Assembly: GCA_003488445.1 (NCBI GenBank)
Contig: DNLO01000112.1
Location: 1 to 26,397 of the forward strand
DNA: 26,397 nucleotides
Reading direction: 5' to 3'
Origin: Lachnospiraceae bacterium
GTDB lineage: Bacteria > Bacillota > Clostridia > Lachnospirales > Lachnospiraceae
The position numbers and the translations under genes were made by a program. Of this stretch, positions 15,575 through 23,562 are shown in pieces. The stretch's first letter is position 1. Each line of letters opens with the position of its first letter. Below the pieces are notes generated by a model. The model made no database searches, was not told where the DNA came from, and saw only the letters and a list, made by a program, of their open reading frames with translations.

Positions 15575-16852
15575 GGATCCGGCTAGAGAGACTCTGTCAC
15601 CATCCGAGAGCTGTGCAGTCTCGTTAGCATCCAGCATACGTCCGTTCACCCCTGTACCGTTCAGGGAGTTCAGATCCGAAATATAGTATTTCCCGTCCTG
15701 TTCCTTTATCATGGCGTGGATCCGGCTGATGCCTTCATCGTTGATCACCCCATCCACCCGTTCGCTCATTTTTCCCACTATAAAAGGAAAATGCTGAAGC
15801 TGTATGCTGCCCCCGCCGTCTTTTTGCAGACTGGGGCAGAGAGGTCCCTGCCTGTGCGGCTTTGCTCCCCTGAGCAGGACCGTGCGGTCATCATCCGGGA
15901 AAGAGAAGGTATCCGCGGGAGGCTGAACATATCCGGGGGATTTGACCGGTGCGGGAGAGGGGAGAGGATCCGGGAAGGTGCAAGGCTCCTCTTCGGGGAG
16001 CTCATCAGCCGTGCGCTTCCGGCTGTGCATATGCATGACTGATACCAGGACAAGGGCGAATAGTACGGCTATAGAGACTCCCGTTATCATGTATTCGTTG
16101 TCGTCGAGATAGAACGGAAAAAGCGACGGATAAAGTACCAGCAATACGTAGATGACGGCAGCGACGGCAGCACCGCCCAGACACAGGTATGCGCGTATCG
16201 CACCCGACGGCTGCTTCTCGAAAAGGGCAGACATATCTTCCTCGGCATCTGCCGACATATCGGGATATTCTTCACGTTCCGCAGGGATATCTTCTGCAGG
16301 CATCGGTGCCTCGTCTGCATCCGGGACCGCGGTCTGCTTCACATTTGGCAGATAGTAGCCGTTCTCTACGGTCTCCATATAGCTGTAGGCGTATTCCGCA
16401 GCCTCCCGGTCCGTCTCGTCGGTATGCTCAGTCAGAAAGACGGCCAGCTTCTCGATGGAGCAGCTGCTGTCGGGATGCATGCCGGGGATATATATGAACT
16501 CGGGATCCAGGGTGTCGGGAGACAGCCAGATGGCATCCGGGTCGAAGAGCACTTCTTCCGGCAGGAGCATGTATCTCTCCGTCTCCGAGAAGAAGACGGA
16601 AAGTGCCCTGAGAAAATGCTGTATCTGGGCGCTGCTCATGGTCCTTCCCGCGAATACCGCAGACAGACTGACTCTTCCCTGGATATCATAATAATAGCAG
16701 GTCACGCCGTCTATGATCTGAGACTGCATCTTCGCCATATACTGTATCCGGTTGCGCATCAGCATTTTTTCCCGGAAATCACTCTCGTCCCCACCTTCTT
16801 TGCAGACCACAAGGTAGGTCTTTGTTCCGTTCCGCTTGTAAGTAATGTTCAT
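15551..16852 (-). CDS. membrane FHA domain protein at the end of the Tad operon
   Basis: A 433-residue protein with three parts. The N-terminal cytoplasmic domain of about 200 residues resembles the DUF6382 region found before FHA domains in Firmicutes, an assignment from memory. Two membrane segments follow (about 218-246 and 255-275), then a Pro-rich linker and a C-terminal FHA domain (about 357-431) with SRIHA at 376-380 and NSLNGT at 395-400, the residues that bind phosphothreonine. ATG 16852 is chosen because AGGAGG stands six bases upstream and ATGA overlaps the TadE-like gene; a longer frame to 16897 has no support. It probably links pilus assembly to Ser/Thr phosphorylation; this is inference. 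Confidence 0.85.
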   Translation of the reverse strand: MNITYKRNGTKTYLVVCKEGGDESDFREKMLMRNRIQYMAKMQSQIIDGVTCYYYDIQGRVSLSAVFAGRTMSSAQIQHFLRALSVFFSETERYMLLPEEVLFDPDAIWLSPDTLDPEFIYIPGMHPDSSCSIEKLAVFLTEHTDETDREAAEYAYSYMETVENGYYLPNVKQTAVPDADEAPMPAEDIPAEREEYPDMSADAEEDMSALFEKQPSGAIRAYLCLGGAAVAAVIYVLLVLYPSLFPFYLDDNEYMITGVSIAVLFALVLVSVMHMHSRKRTADELPEEEPCTFPDPLPSPAPVKSPGYVQPPADTFSFPDDDRTVLLRGAKPHRQGPLCPSLQKDGGGSIQLQHFPFIVGKMSERVDGVINDEGISRIHAMIKEQDGKYYISDLNSLNGTGVNGRMLDANETAQLSDGDRVSLAGSSFTFRCA

Positions 16853-17310
16853 TGTTGTCCTCCTGTCATTTTTAGGATGTTGCCGGCAGCCCGGCACTGC
16901 CTTATAAACTCTATGGCATCTTTCTCATACGCTTCCCCCGTGCCGGACACGGTAATGCTGTCAGAGCCGGATATGGGGAAGAAGAGAATACTCCGGGGTA
17001 TCTTCAGTGTACCGCTGTATCTGATACTGACTTTTTTCCCGGATACTGTAACGCTGATATCGGGATCCGAGGTGGCCAGGAGCAGACCGTCGATACTGTA
17101 TGCGGCGGCACGTTCTGCTTCGGATCGCATATCCTCCTCTCCTGTGCGGATAAGGCTGGCTTTGAGTGCAGCCTGATAAGCACAGGATGACATCGCCGCC
17201 CTGTCATGGAGAAATAAAGACATATAGATGATGAAGACTATCACCGTCATTATCAGAGGAAAGACCAGAGCAGCCTCTATGGTATAGGAACCTTTCACGC
17301 TTTTCTTCAT
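16849..17310 (-). CDS. TadE-like pseudopilin
   Basis: A 153-residue minor pilin-like protein. A short basic leader MKKSVKGSYTIEAALVFP is followed by a hydrophobic helix (about 12-35). The Gly followed by Ser-Tyr-Thr-Ile-Glu places a Glu at +5 after the predicted prepilin peptidase cleavage site, as in TadE/TadF. The remainder is an extracytoplasmic domain with a beta-rich stretch (DISVTVSGKKVSIRYSG). ATGA overlaps tie it to the peptidase gene upstream and the FHA gene downstream. Confidence 0.82.
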   Translation of the reverse strand: MKKSVKGSYTIEAALVFPLIMTVIVFIIYMSLFLHDRAAMSSCAYQAALKASLIRTGEEDMRSEAERAAAYSIDGLLLATSDPDISVTVSGKKVSIRYSGTLKIPRSILFFPISGSDSITVSGTGEAYEKDAIEFIRQCRAAGNILKMTGGQQ

Positions 17311-17732
17311 AAGAATACCGTAGCTTCATGCAAGATGAGCCCTGCCAGGAGAAAGGGGACGAAGGGGACCTCCCTGTTCTTCGAACACCGCCTGATCATA
17401 AGGAGTGCCACGGAGAACATGGCCGACATGAGCATGGCGTAGAGACAGGTAAACCCGGCCTCTCTGCCGCCAAGGTGTATGCCGGCTATGAGGATGGCCA
17501 GCCCGTCACCGATCCCGAATCTGCCCTCGGAGATCAGCGAGATGGAGATGAAGGCTCCCCCGAGGATGATGCCGAGGACTTCCTCCAGAGGGGTCATGGT
17601 ATGAGACATAAAGAATATGAGCAGTCCGGCCGAACCGGAGAGTGCCAGCAGGAGAAGCGGTATCCTGCGGCTCTTCAGATCACAGACGGAAGCTGCGGTT
17701 AAAAAGAAAAACAAAGACATTAATGCGATCAT
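17307..17732 (-). CDS. prepilin peptidase, A24 family (second copy in this locus)
   Basis: A 141-residue, highly hydrophobic aspartic protease of the TadV/CpaA type, which would remove prepilin leaders inside the membrane. The two catalytic aspartates are D18 in CDLKSRRIP and D76 in GIGDG. The usual lysine after the second site (GxGDxK) is missing here. ATG 17732 is chosen because GGAGG lies four bases upstream; the frame is open to 17789, which would overlap the gene before it. It ends in an ATGA overlap with the TadE-like gene, suggesting that this pseudopilin is its substrate. Confidence 0.85.
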   Translation of the reverse strand: MIALMSLFFFLTAASVCDLKSRRIPLLLLALSGSAGLLIFFMSHTMTPLEEVLGIILGGAFISISLISEGRFGIGDGLAILIAGIHLGGREAGFTCLYAMLMSAMFSVALLMIRRCSKNREVPFVPFLLAGLILHEATVFL

Positions 17733-17773
17733 AGAACCTCCGATAAAATTGATTTGTTGAAATAATTGACAGT

Positions 17774-18526
17774 CTATCTGCATCCGCACTCTTTACAGGG
17801 AGGCAGAGATACCTGTGAAAGGGGGACTTCACGGATCGAGCGTCTGAGCCCCGGACAGGAAAGAGATGAATGATATCTGTTGCCGTCGTCGGTGACATAG
17901 ACCGTGGCGGGATGTGTCCCGTGAGACATACAGTATTCACAGGGATAATATTTCGAGCCGTCATTTGCCCGCTCGGAAGAGACGCTCCCGAAGTCTACGG
18001 GACGTATGTTCAGCTTCAGATGAGAGCAGCCGAGGGATCTGTGATATACGGAGCCGTGCTCCGTGACATAGACCATCTCCTCGGGAGGTTCGGACTCATC
18101 TTTGCTGTGACTTTGATTGTCATATCCGGTGAAGGCTCTGACCCTGACACGATCCACGATATATGGATCATAGGTATCGAGCAGGTCAAAGGGTACATCG
18201 AAGCGGTATCTCTTTACCAGATCTATGATGTCGTCCTTTCCCGTTATCATATCCACCGTATCCGACAGACCTGCACTCCCTGCAGCAGCGTCTCCTATGT
18301 ATGCGTACTTCGCCATCGTATAAGCCTTTTCCGAAAGAGCGGCAGTATTCTCTGACGATATCCTGACGGCATCCGTCAGGTACATGACCGACAGCATCGC
18401 GAAAAGAAATAAAGGCAGCACGAGAGCAGTCTCGACAGTAATGCTTCCCGAAAGAGACCTCCCCGGTTTTGAAAGGAGACGTATGAAGTTGATTTTTCTG
18501 GCAATTCTCTTTGACCACATAATCAT
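17774..18526 (-). CDS. Cys-rich pseudopilin-like protein with two HCCC motifs
   Basis: A 250-residue protein with a TadE-like N-terminus: basic segment, then GRSLSGSITVETALVLP and a hydrophobic helix (about 30-50), Glu at +5 after the predicted cleavage Gly. The C-terminal third holds two copies of one motif, residues 153-199 and 209-249. Each has VYVT..G..YH, a Cys five residues after the His, and a closing PCxxC: H162, C167, C196, C199 and H219, C224, C244, C247, plus C249. This looks like a pair of small zinc- or disulfide-stabilised modules exposed outside the cell. The ATG has no clear Shine-Dalgarno. Function unknown. Confidence 0.75.
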   Translation of the reverse strand: MIMWSKRIARKINFIRLLSKPGRSLSGSITVETALVLPLFLFAMLSVMYLTDAVRISSENTAALSEKAYTMAKYAYIGDAAAGSAGLSDTVDMITGKDDIIDLVKRYRFDVPFDLLDTYDPYIVDRVRVRAFTGYDNQSHSKDESEPPEEMVYVTEHGSVYHRSLGCSHLKLNIRPVDFGSVSSERANDGSKYYPCEYCMSHGTHPATVYVTDDGNRYHSSLSCPGLRRSIREVPLSQVSLPPCKECGCR

Positions 18527-18584
18527 ATTATTGTTTAAGGTAGTTTATTGAAGATCCGGGAAGATCCCTTTCGGGAAGCATTAC
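18438..18584 (-). repeat. 29-base inverted repeat flanking the start of the Cys-rich pseudopilin gene
   Basis: Arms are 18438-18466 and 18556-18584, loop 89 bases. The first 17 bases of the arms are perfectly complementary (GTAATGCTTCCCGAAAG and its complement). The remaining 12 differ at only three places, all of which become G-U pairs in the minus-strand mRNA. The right arm lies immediately after the upstream gene's stop, the left arm inside the coding region for PGRSLSGSIT, and the start codon sits in the loop. Confidence 0.85.
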
Positions 18585-18586
18585 CT

Positions 18587-20008
18587 TCAGAAGTCACTCA
18601 TATAGCTCATCTTCCGGTCGATAGTCAGATCGTATCTGCGTCGGCACTTCATGGCGGCGGACATGAACACATACTCCGCACAGCCATCCATGCGGAATCC
18701 GGCATTACCGGGTGTCGCTCTCAGATTCATCTCCACGACATCCATTGCACGGAAGCATTTCTGGTCTTTGTTCTCCATGAAGAGATAGATACGAAGGTAG
18801 TCCTTGTATGAAAGTCCCGTACCGGGGGTACCGGTGGGACGGGCGTTGCTCTTTATGCTGATCAGTCCCCACAGCGGCATTTTCCAGTCTTCGGATGTCT
18901 TTGTAAGGGGTACCCTCTCTCCGGCAAGAAGGCGCACCGTATCCGACACGCTCTCACCGTATGCCCAGGCGAGAAGGATGTATTCCGTGATGGCATCCTC
19001 TGCCTCCGGGGCACCGAGAAGGGCCGTGATCACTCCCACGACGGCTTCCACAGGAGCCTTTTTTTCGGGGTCGGTAAAGATATAGAAGGCATCTGCCGCG
19101 TACCGAAAGAGCATCAGTCTCTCGACGGCTTCCCTGAGATTGGCCTTGTCTGACCCTCTGCCATACAGGATGTATTCCACCTCGTAGGCCGGACCTCCGT
19201 CTGACGGGGTGTCGGTATAGCAGGAGCATCTGTCCAGCAGATATTCGTCGAACATGAGCTCCGAGAGAGGGCTTTCCGTATCTGTCGTACCTCCGTGCAG
19301 ACCGGTGCCCTTGCTGATATGCCGGTGTGATATCAGAGTCTCGCTGTCTATCGCAGCGGATGACACCCTGCGGGTATCCATCACAAATCTGAGGATACCC
19401 TCACGGTCATCAAAGACGTGGGCGGCCGGGTTTTCCGATATTTTGTAGTCCAGACCGTTCAGCCGGTCTTCCAGCTCGGCACGTTTCCTCTCCGGGGCAC
19501 CTTCGTCCAAAGAGCTGTCGCGATAGTGATCTACCAGACTGCCGGCTTTCTCTGCCAGGGCTCTTGCACCCGAGATACCGTGGGAATCCTCGAATGCCTG
19601 TATGGCCTGCCTTTTGAAGACGCGGCCCGCCGCATCCGAGGCGTAGGATATCTCGGAGATATCCAGAGAGTCCAGCTGCATGTCCGTGAAGTCTGCCGGA
19701 GACACCAGGGACAGAGTGCCTCTGGAAGGATCAAGGTTGTAGCTGATGTAGTCTCTCATATGATCCTTCAGCTCCTCTACGGACGGAACCCCGGTACCGT
19801 AGGAGGTGTCTATGAAATACAGGTCGTATCTTTTGAGAAGCTCCCTGTTGTATTCCGCGAACACCGACTCCAGTGCCATATCTGCGGCCACTTCACACTT
19901 CATTCTGGCTGCAGAGTATGCGGCACTTTCCGTCATACATATGATCACTGCGAGTACCGGAGTCAGGATCAGACTCAGGAACACCGTGATACTTCCTTTG
20001 TATCTCAT
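18587..20008 (-). CDS. DUF5702-like Tad-associated protein
   Basis: A 473-residue protein with a single N-terminal hydrophobic segment in KGSITVFLSLILTPVLAVI (residues 4-22) and a large extracytoplasmic remainder, mainly helical. The opening GSITVFLSLIL is typical of the DUF5702 proteins found in clostridial Tad loci, which are thought to be TadG-like surface or assembly components. Whether its leader is cut by a prepilin peptidase is unclear, as the Glu at +5 is missing. AGGAGG precedes the ATG. The stop is just before one arm of the 29-base inverted repeat. Confidence 0.75.
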   Translation of the reverse strand: MRYKGSITVFLSLILTPVLAVIICMTESAAYSAARMKCEVAADMALESVFAEYNRELLKRYDLYFIDTSYGTGVPSVEELKDHMRDYISYNLDPSRGTLSLVSPADFTDMQLDSLDISEISYASDAAGRVFKRQAIQAFEDSHGISGARALAEKAGSLVDHYRDSSLDEGAPERKRAELEDRLNGLDYKISENPAAHVFDDREGILRFVMDTRRVSSAAIDSETLISHRHISKGTGLHGGTTDTESPLSELMFDEYLLDRCSCYTDTPSDGGPAYEVEYILYGRGSDKANLREAVERLMLFRYAADAFYIFTDPEKKAPVEAVVGVITALLGAPEAEDAITEYILLAWAYGESVSDTVRLLAGERVPLTKTSEDWKMPLWGLISIKSNARPTGTPGTGLSYKDYLRIYLFMENKDQKCFRAMDVVEMNLRATPGNAGFRMDGCAEYVFMSAAMKCRRRYDLTIDRKMSYMSDF

Positions 20009-20043
20009 AGTACCTCCTTCGGTTTATCCGGTGCGGGATGGCA

Positions 20044-20205
20044 TCAGACCTGCCCGGCTTTTTTGTTGATCGTCTTGAAAATGTCGTTTACGAGATCCGT
20101 AAGCTCGGATTTGAAGATAAGAACAAGTCCGATCAGGACCACCAGAATGAGTATCAGCTCAACAGTACCGATACCGTCCTCTTCATGTAAGAAACGCTTT
20201 AACAT
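20044..20205 (-). CDS. Flp-type pilin (53 residues)
   Basis: A very small gene encoding the likely major pilin of the system. The N-terminus MLKRFLHEEDGIGTVEL gives a class IV-b prepilin: a charged leader ending in Gly, Glu at +5 after the cleavage site, and then a hydrophobic helix (ELILILVVLIGLVLIF). The mature protein would be about 42 residues, as in Flp pilins; the Tyr that usually follows the Glu is Leu here. GGAGG stands eight bases before the ATG. It sits between tadC and the DUF5702 gene with its own spacing (about 70 bases after tadC), consistent with higher expression. Confidence 0.88.
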   Translation of the reverse strand: MLKRFLHEEDGIGTVELILILVVLIGLVLIFKSELTDLVNDIFKTINKKAGQV

Positions 20206-20275
20206 GGCATATTCCTCCTTTCTCTGCAGTATTTATGTATAAGCCGGGACGGCTGTCCCGGTATATACCGGTGTA

Positions 20276-21625
20276 TCATTGCGAGCCGAAAGACATGAAA
20301 GCAGGTACCATGATGATGAGCATCACCACGGCCAGCATGAGCATCATCGGCAGAAGAAGCCGGGTACCGGCGGTCTCACCGGCTTTTCTGGCAGCGGCCT
20401 TTCTTTCCTCGAAGGCTTCCTTCACTTCACGCTCCAGCTCCGGGAGCATGCCCGACGAACCCTTCCGGATATTCTGGGAGAGCAGTGCTCCGAGTTTTTT
20501 ATAGCGCTTTACGGCGCATCTCTTGCCGAAGTCCAGATATGCTTCGGATTCGCTGACACCGCTCTTCATCCGGTGCACTGTGATGAGCATCTCCTCTCCG
20601 GCATAAGATCTGCGACGGAAGCCGGATCGCCTGAAGTCAAGAGCGACCTTTTCGAAAGCAGCCCTGACGGTCAGCCCCGCACCTATCAGCAGGGTGAGCT
20701 TGCTCACTATCTCCGGATAGTCCAGCAGCATCTCGCGTTCTCTTTTCTCCACTTCGCGTGTCAGATCCCGGTCCCTGCCTGCGTACAGCACGGCAGCGGA
20801 CAGGAGCGAGATGATCAGGATATACAGCCAGTTGTGAGGCAGTGAGTTTCTGTAGGATATGGTATGGCCGTTTACCGCCGAGGGAAGGACCTGATCGGTC
20901 TGACAGATGCTGTCGGCGGCGCTCTCGGATATGGCGGCGTCGATGTCCCGGGAGAGCCTGTCTGCCGGGTCAAGGTGTCCGGGATAGACCGTGACACAGA
21001 AGGGAATGTCCCGGGAGACGCTGCCATAGGAAAGTGTGGCGGTTAGTCTCACCCTCCGACCGGACCTGTCGGTGAAGCTGTCGCGTATATGACCCTTTGC
21101 ATCCAGCACGTCGTGATCGCTGATGAGCCATTCCATGGAGACAGGATAGGTGTCATCCATGTCGGGGAGGCTGAGATCATATTCTACGTGGTCTGCATCG
21201 GGATTTTCGCCCAGGATCCTGTCTTCAAGCCCCGATGATATTTCCTGAAATATGGAAAGGATCTCGGCTTCCGTATATTCCTTTTCAGCTATGGTGATGC
21301 GTTTTTCCTTTTCCTGGATCTTTCCGTCCGCATAGACATCCAGACTGATCTCGCGGTCACCCATGCCGTATCCGTTGCGCCTCACCAGATTGTCCGATAT
21401 GATCTCCAGATGCTTCACATCCGATATCAGGATCATGACGGAGAGCAGCAGGCCGGCTGCGATGATCGCAGCGGAGGTAGCGGTCTTTCTGATATAGTAA
21501 TCGCGGGTAAGCTCCGCTCCGGATCGCCCCGGATGCATGAGCATCTGCTTCTCACGCACGGCTTCGGTATTCTTCGGCGGGAACCATCTGAGGATGATCT
21601 CTGCCAGTCTGTAAAACAGTGTCAT
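20276..21625 (-). CDS. TadC-like inner-membrane platform protein with inserted ectodomain
   Basis: A 449-residue type II secretion F-family protein of the Tad pilus base. A first membrane segment (about residues 49-68) is followed by some 200 residues of mostly polar, predicted extracytoplasmic sequence (about 70-265) containing EKRITIAEKEYTEAE and MEWLISDHDVLDAKG. A second membrane segment (WLYILIISLLSAAVLYAG) follows, then the canonical GSPII_F cytoplasmic helical domain (LLIGAGLTVRAAFEKV) and a final segment. TadC proteins are normally about 300 residues, so the insert is the unusual part. It starts four bases after tadB. Confidence 0.82.
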   Translation of the reverse strand: MTLFYRLAEIILRWFPPKNTEAVREKQMLMHPGRSGAELTRDYYIRKTATSAAIIAAGLLLSVMILISDVKHLEIISDNLVRRNGYGMGDREISLDVYADGKIQEKEKRITIAEKEYTEAEILSIFQEISSGLEDRILGENPDADHVEYDLSLPDMDDTYPVSMEWLISDHDVLDAKGHIRDSFTDRSGRRVRLTATLSYGSVSRDIPFCVTVYPGHLDPADRLSRDIDAAISESAADSICQTDQVLPSAVNGHTISYRNSLPHNWLYILIISLLSAAVLYAGRDRDLTREVEKREREMLLDYPEIVSKLTLLIGAGLTVRAAFEKVALDFRRSGFRRRSYAGEEMLITVHRMKSGVSESEAYLDFGKRCAVKRYKKLGALLSQNIRKGSSGMLPELEREVKEAFEERKAAARKAGETAGTRLLLPMMLMLAVVMLIIMVPAFMSFGSQ

Positions 21626-21629
21626 ATCT

Positions 21630-22463
21630 TCACACCTCTACATCGAGAATCTTCTCGGCGATAATAAAACTGAAAATATAGATAATAAGAGCGACAGTCA
21701 TGATGAGACGGCCGGCCATACCGGAATAGAGCACAGACAGAAAGTCCGATGAGCCCATGCGCAGATAGAGCATGATACCAAAGGGGACGATCTCCATGAC
21801 ACGGGTCTCCATCCGCTTTGCGCTCATCGATGTGTCGATCTCGCGCATCACTTCTATCTTGTCGCTGATGTTGGTGGCAGCTCTTCTGATGATCTTTGTC
21901 ATATCGCCGCCGATACGCTTGGCAGACTCGAAGACTCCGGCAAAGTCGGCAATATCCTCTATACCGGACCTGTCTGCCAGATCCGACAGGATGATCTCGA
22001 TCTGCTCATTATCCCTGAGTCTGGCTACGACCTGCCTGTACTGCCCGGTGATCGGAGCATCATCTCCGTACATATCCCGCATGTCGTGGTAGGCTTCGAC
22101 AAAGGCATTCTCCACGGAATATCCTGCATTGAGCGCGGTGCTGACAGCCAGGATGCTCTCTCTGAACTGCAGGGACAGCTGCAGTCTCGCGGCCTTTTCG
22201 AACTGTTTCTTTCTCATTTTCCCGTACGGTATGATCACGGGGAGGAAAATGAAAAAGGCGAATATGCTCTGATAGAAAACATAAGCGAGCAAAGCGTCGA
22301 TCAGCAGCCATTCAGATATTATCCTCAGAGTACAGACCTTTTCTTCTGAGCTTTTCTTCGTATATGAGACGGCCTGTCTTTTCGAGGTCCCCGCAGACAA
22401 GCCCCTGTCTGGTCTCTCCTTTTTCCCTGAACCTGAATATGGGATTGAGCTTAAATTCACCAT
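21630..22463 (-). CDS. TadB-like inner-membrane platform protein
   Basis: A GSPII_F-family membrane protein that partners TadC at the pilus base. The conserved helical core is visible (FRESILAVSTALNAGYSVENAFVEAYHDM, and FAGVFESAKRIGGDMTKIIRR), with membrane segments near residues 54-78 and at the C-terminus. The start is uncertain. Family similarity begins near residue 33 (YTKKSSEEK), but no ATG, GTG or well-supported TTG lies there. The nearest ATG, 22463, has GGAAGG nine bases upstream and makes a 277-residue protein overlapping the cpaF gene by 152 bases. Confidence 0.83.
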   Translation of the reverse strand: MVNLSSIPYSGSGKKERPDRGLSAGTSKRQAVSYTKKSSEEKVCTLRIISEWLLIDALLAYVFYQSIFAFFIFLPVIIPYGKMRKKQFEKAARLQLSLQFRESILAVSTALNAGYSVENAFVEAYHDMRDMYGDDAPITGQYRQVVARLRDNEQIEIILSDLADRSGIEDIADFAGVFESAKRIGGDMTKIIRRAATNISDKIEVMREIDTSMSAKRMETRVMEIVPFGIMLYLRMGSSDFLSVLYSGMAGRLIMTVALIIYIFSFIIAEKILDVEV

Positions 22464-23562
22464 TTTCCAAACCTTCCATTTCCGTGATCTCCAGGACTCT
22501 GCGGCTCTTGTCCCGCATACGTCCCAGATGTACGATGATGTCTATGGCGGAGGCCATCTGCCTCCTGACGGCGGGTAAGGGGATATCCATACCCATCAGT
22601 ACCATGGTCTCTATCCTGGAGAGCATGTCCGCTGCACTGTTGGCATGGCCCGTACACAGGGAGCCGTCGTGTCCCGTGTTGGCAGCCGACAGGAAGTCCA
22701 GTGCCGCTCCGTCCCTTATCTCCCCGACGATGATCCTGTCGGGCCTCATCCTCAGAGAGGTCTTTATCAGGTCACGGATGGATATCTCCTTCGATCCCTC
22801 CACGTTCGCATTCCTGGTCTCCAGCCTGACGAGATTGTCTATGCCCCTGATCTGGAGCTCTGCAGAGTCTTCGATGGTTATGATCCTTTCGTCATGAGGG
22901 ATATATTCGGACAGAGCATTAAGGAAGGTGGTCTTTCCTGAGCCGGTACCTCCGGAAACGAAGATGTTGTAGCCGGATATCACCAGACGCTCCAGATACC
23001 CGGCGGCAGCGGGGGAGATGGAGCCGAAACGTATCAGGTCCTTCATATGGATGGGATCATCGGGAAAACGACGGATGGTGAGGATGGGACCGTTGATGGC
23101 TACCGGGTTCATCACCACGTTGACGCGGGAGCCGTTCGGCAGTCTCGCATCCACTATCGGAGAAGCTTCGTTCACCACCCGGTTGCTCTTTGCCACGATC
23201 TGCTGTATGACGGACCGCAGCTTTTCCTCCGACTCGAAGTGCTTGTCCCATCTGAACAGACGGCCGTCTTTTTCGACGAAGATGTCCGAGATGCCGTTGA
23301 CCATTATCTCTGTGACGGAGCTGTCGGATATCAGCTCCTCCAGGACCCCCAGCCGACGGACTTCATGAAAGAGCTCTCCGAACAGGCGCTCCTTTTCGGA
23401 TAAGGACAGAGGCGGGTCTTTTTTTGAGGAATAGATCGCTTCCTTTATTATCTCCTTTACCTCACTGTCCGGAACATCCCTGGAAAGATCGATGCGGGAT
23501 ATGACCTCGTCCTTCAGAGAAGAAAGTCTTTCTTCAAATAAGACCTGACGCGTATCTTCCAA
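22312..23562 (-). CDS. TadA/CpaF secretion ATPase
   Basis: A 416-residue hexameric ATPase that drives pilus assembly at the cytoplasmic face. An N-terminal helical domain precedes the catalytic core: Walker A GGTGSGKT (204-211), Asp box ITIEDSAELQI (about 228-238), Walker B RIIVGEIRD and His box NTGHDGSLCTGHANS. The start is TTG 23562, supported by AGAGG seven bases upstream and overlap of 29 bases with the tadZ gene. Its 3' end overlaps the following tadB frame. Confidence 0.95.
   Translation of the reverse strand: MEDTRQVLFEERLSSLKDEVISRIDLSRDVPDSEVKEIIKEAIYSSKKDPPLSLSEKERLFGELFHEVRRLGVLEELISDSSVTEIMVNGISDIFVEKDGRLFRWDKHFESEEKLRSVIQQIVAKSNRVVNEASPIVDARLPNGSRVNVVMNPVAINGPILTIRRFPDDPIHMKDLIRFGSISPAAAGYLERLVISGYNIFVSGGTGSGKTTFLNALSEYIPHDERIITIEDSAELQIRGIDNLVRLETRNANVEGSKEISIRDLIKTSLRMRPDRIIVGEIRDGAALDFLSAANTGHDGSLCTGHANSAADMLSRIETMVLMGMDIPLPAVRRQMASAIDIIVHLGRMRDKSRRVLEITEMEGLENGEFKLNPIFRFREKGETRQGLVCGDLEKTGRLIYEEKLRRKGLYSEDNI

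Noticed and set aside
16849-16897. Longer start of the FHA gene at 16897
   Set aside because: The extra 15 codons lie within the TadE-like gene and have no ribosome site, while ATG 16852 has AGGAGG at good spacing.
17870-18355. 161-codon plus-strand frame opposite the Cys-rich pseudopilin
   Set aside because: No motif, no ribosome site; the minus-strand gene is supported by its pilin N-terminus and repeated Cys motif.
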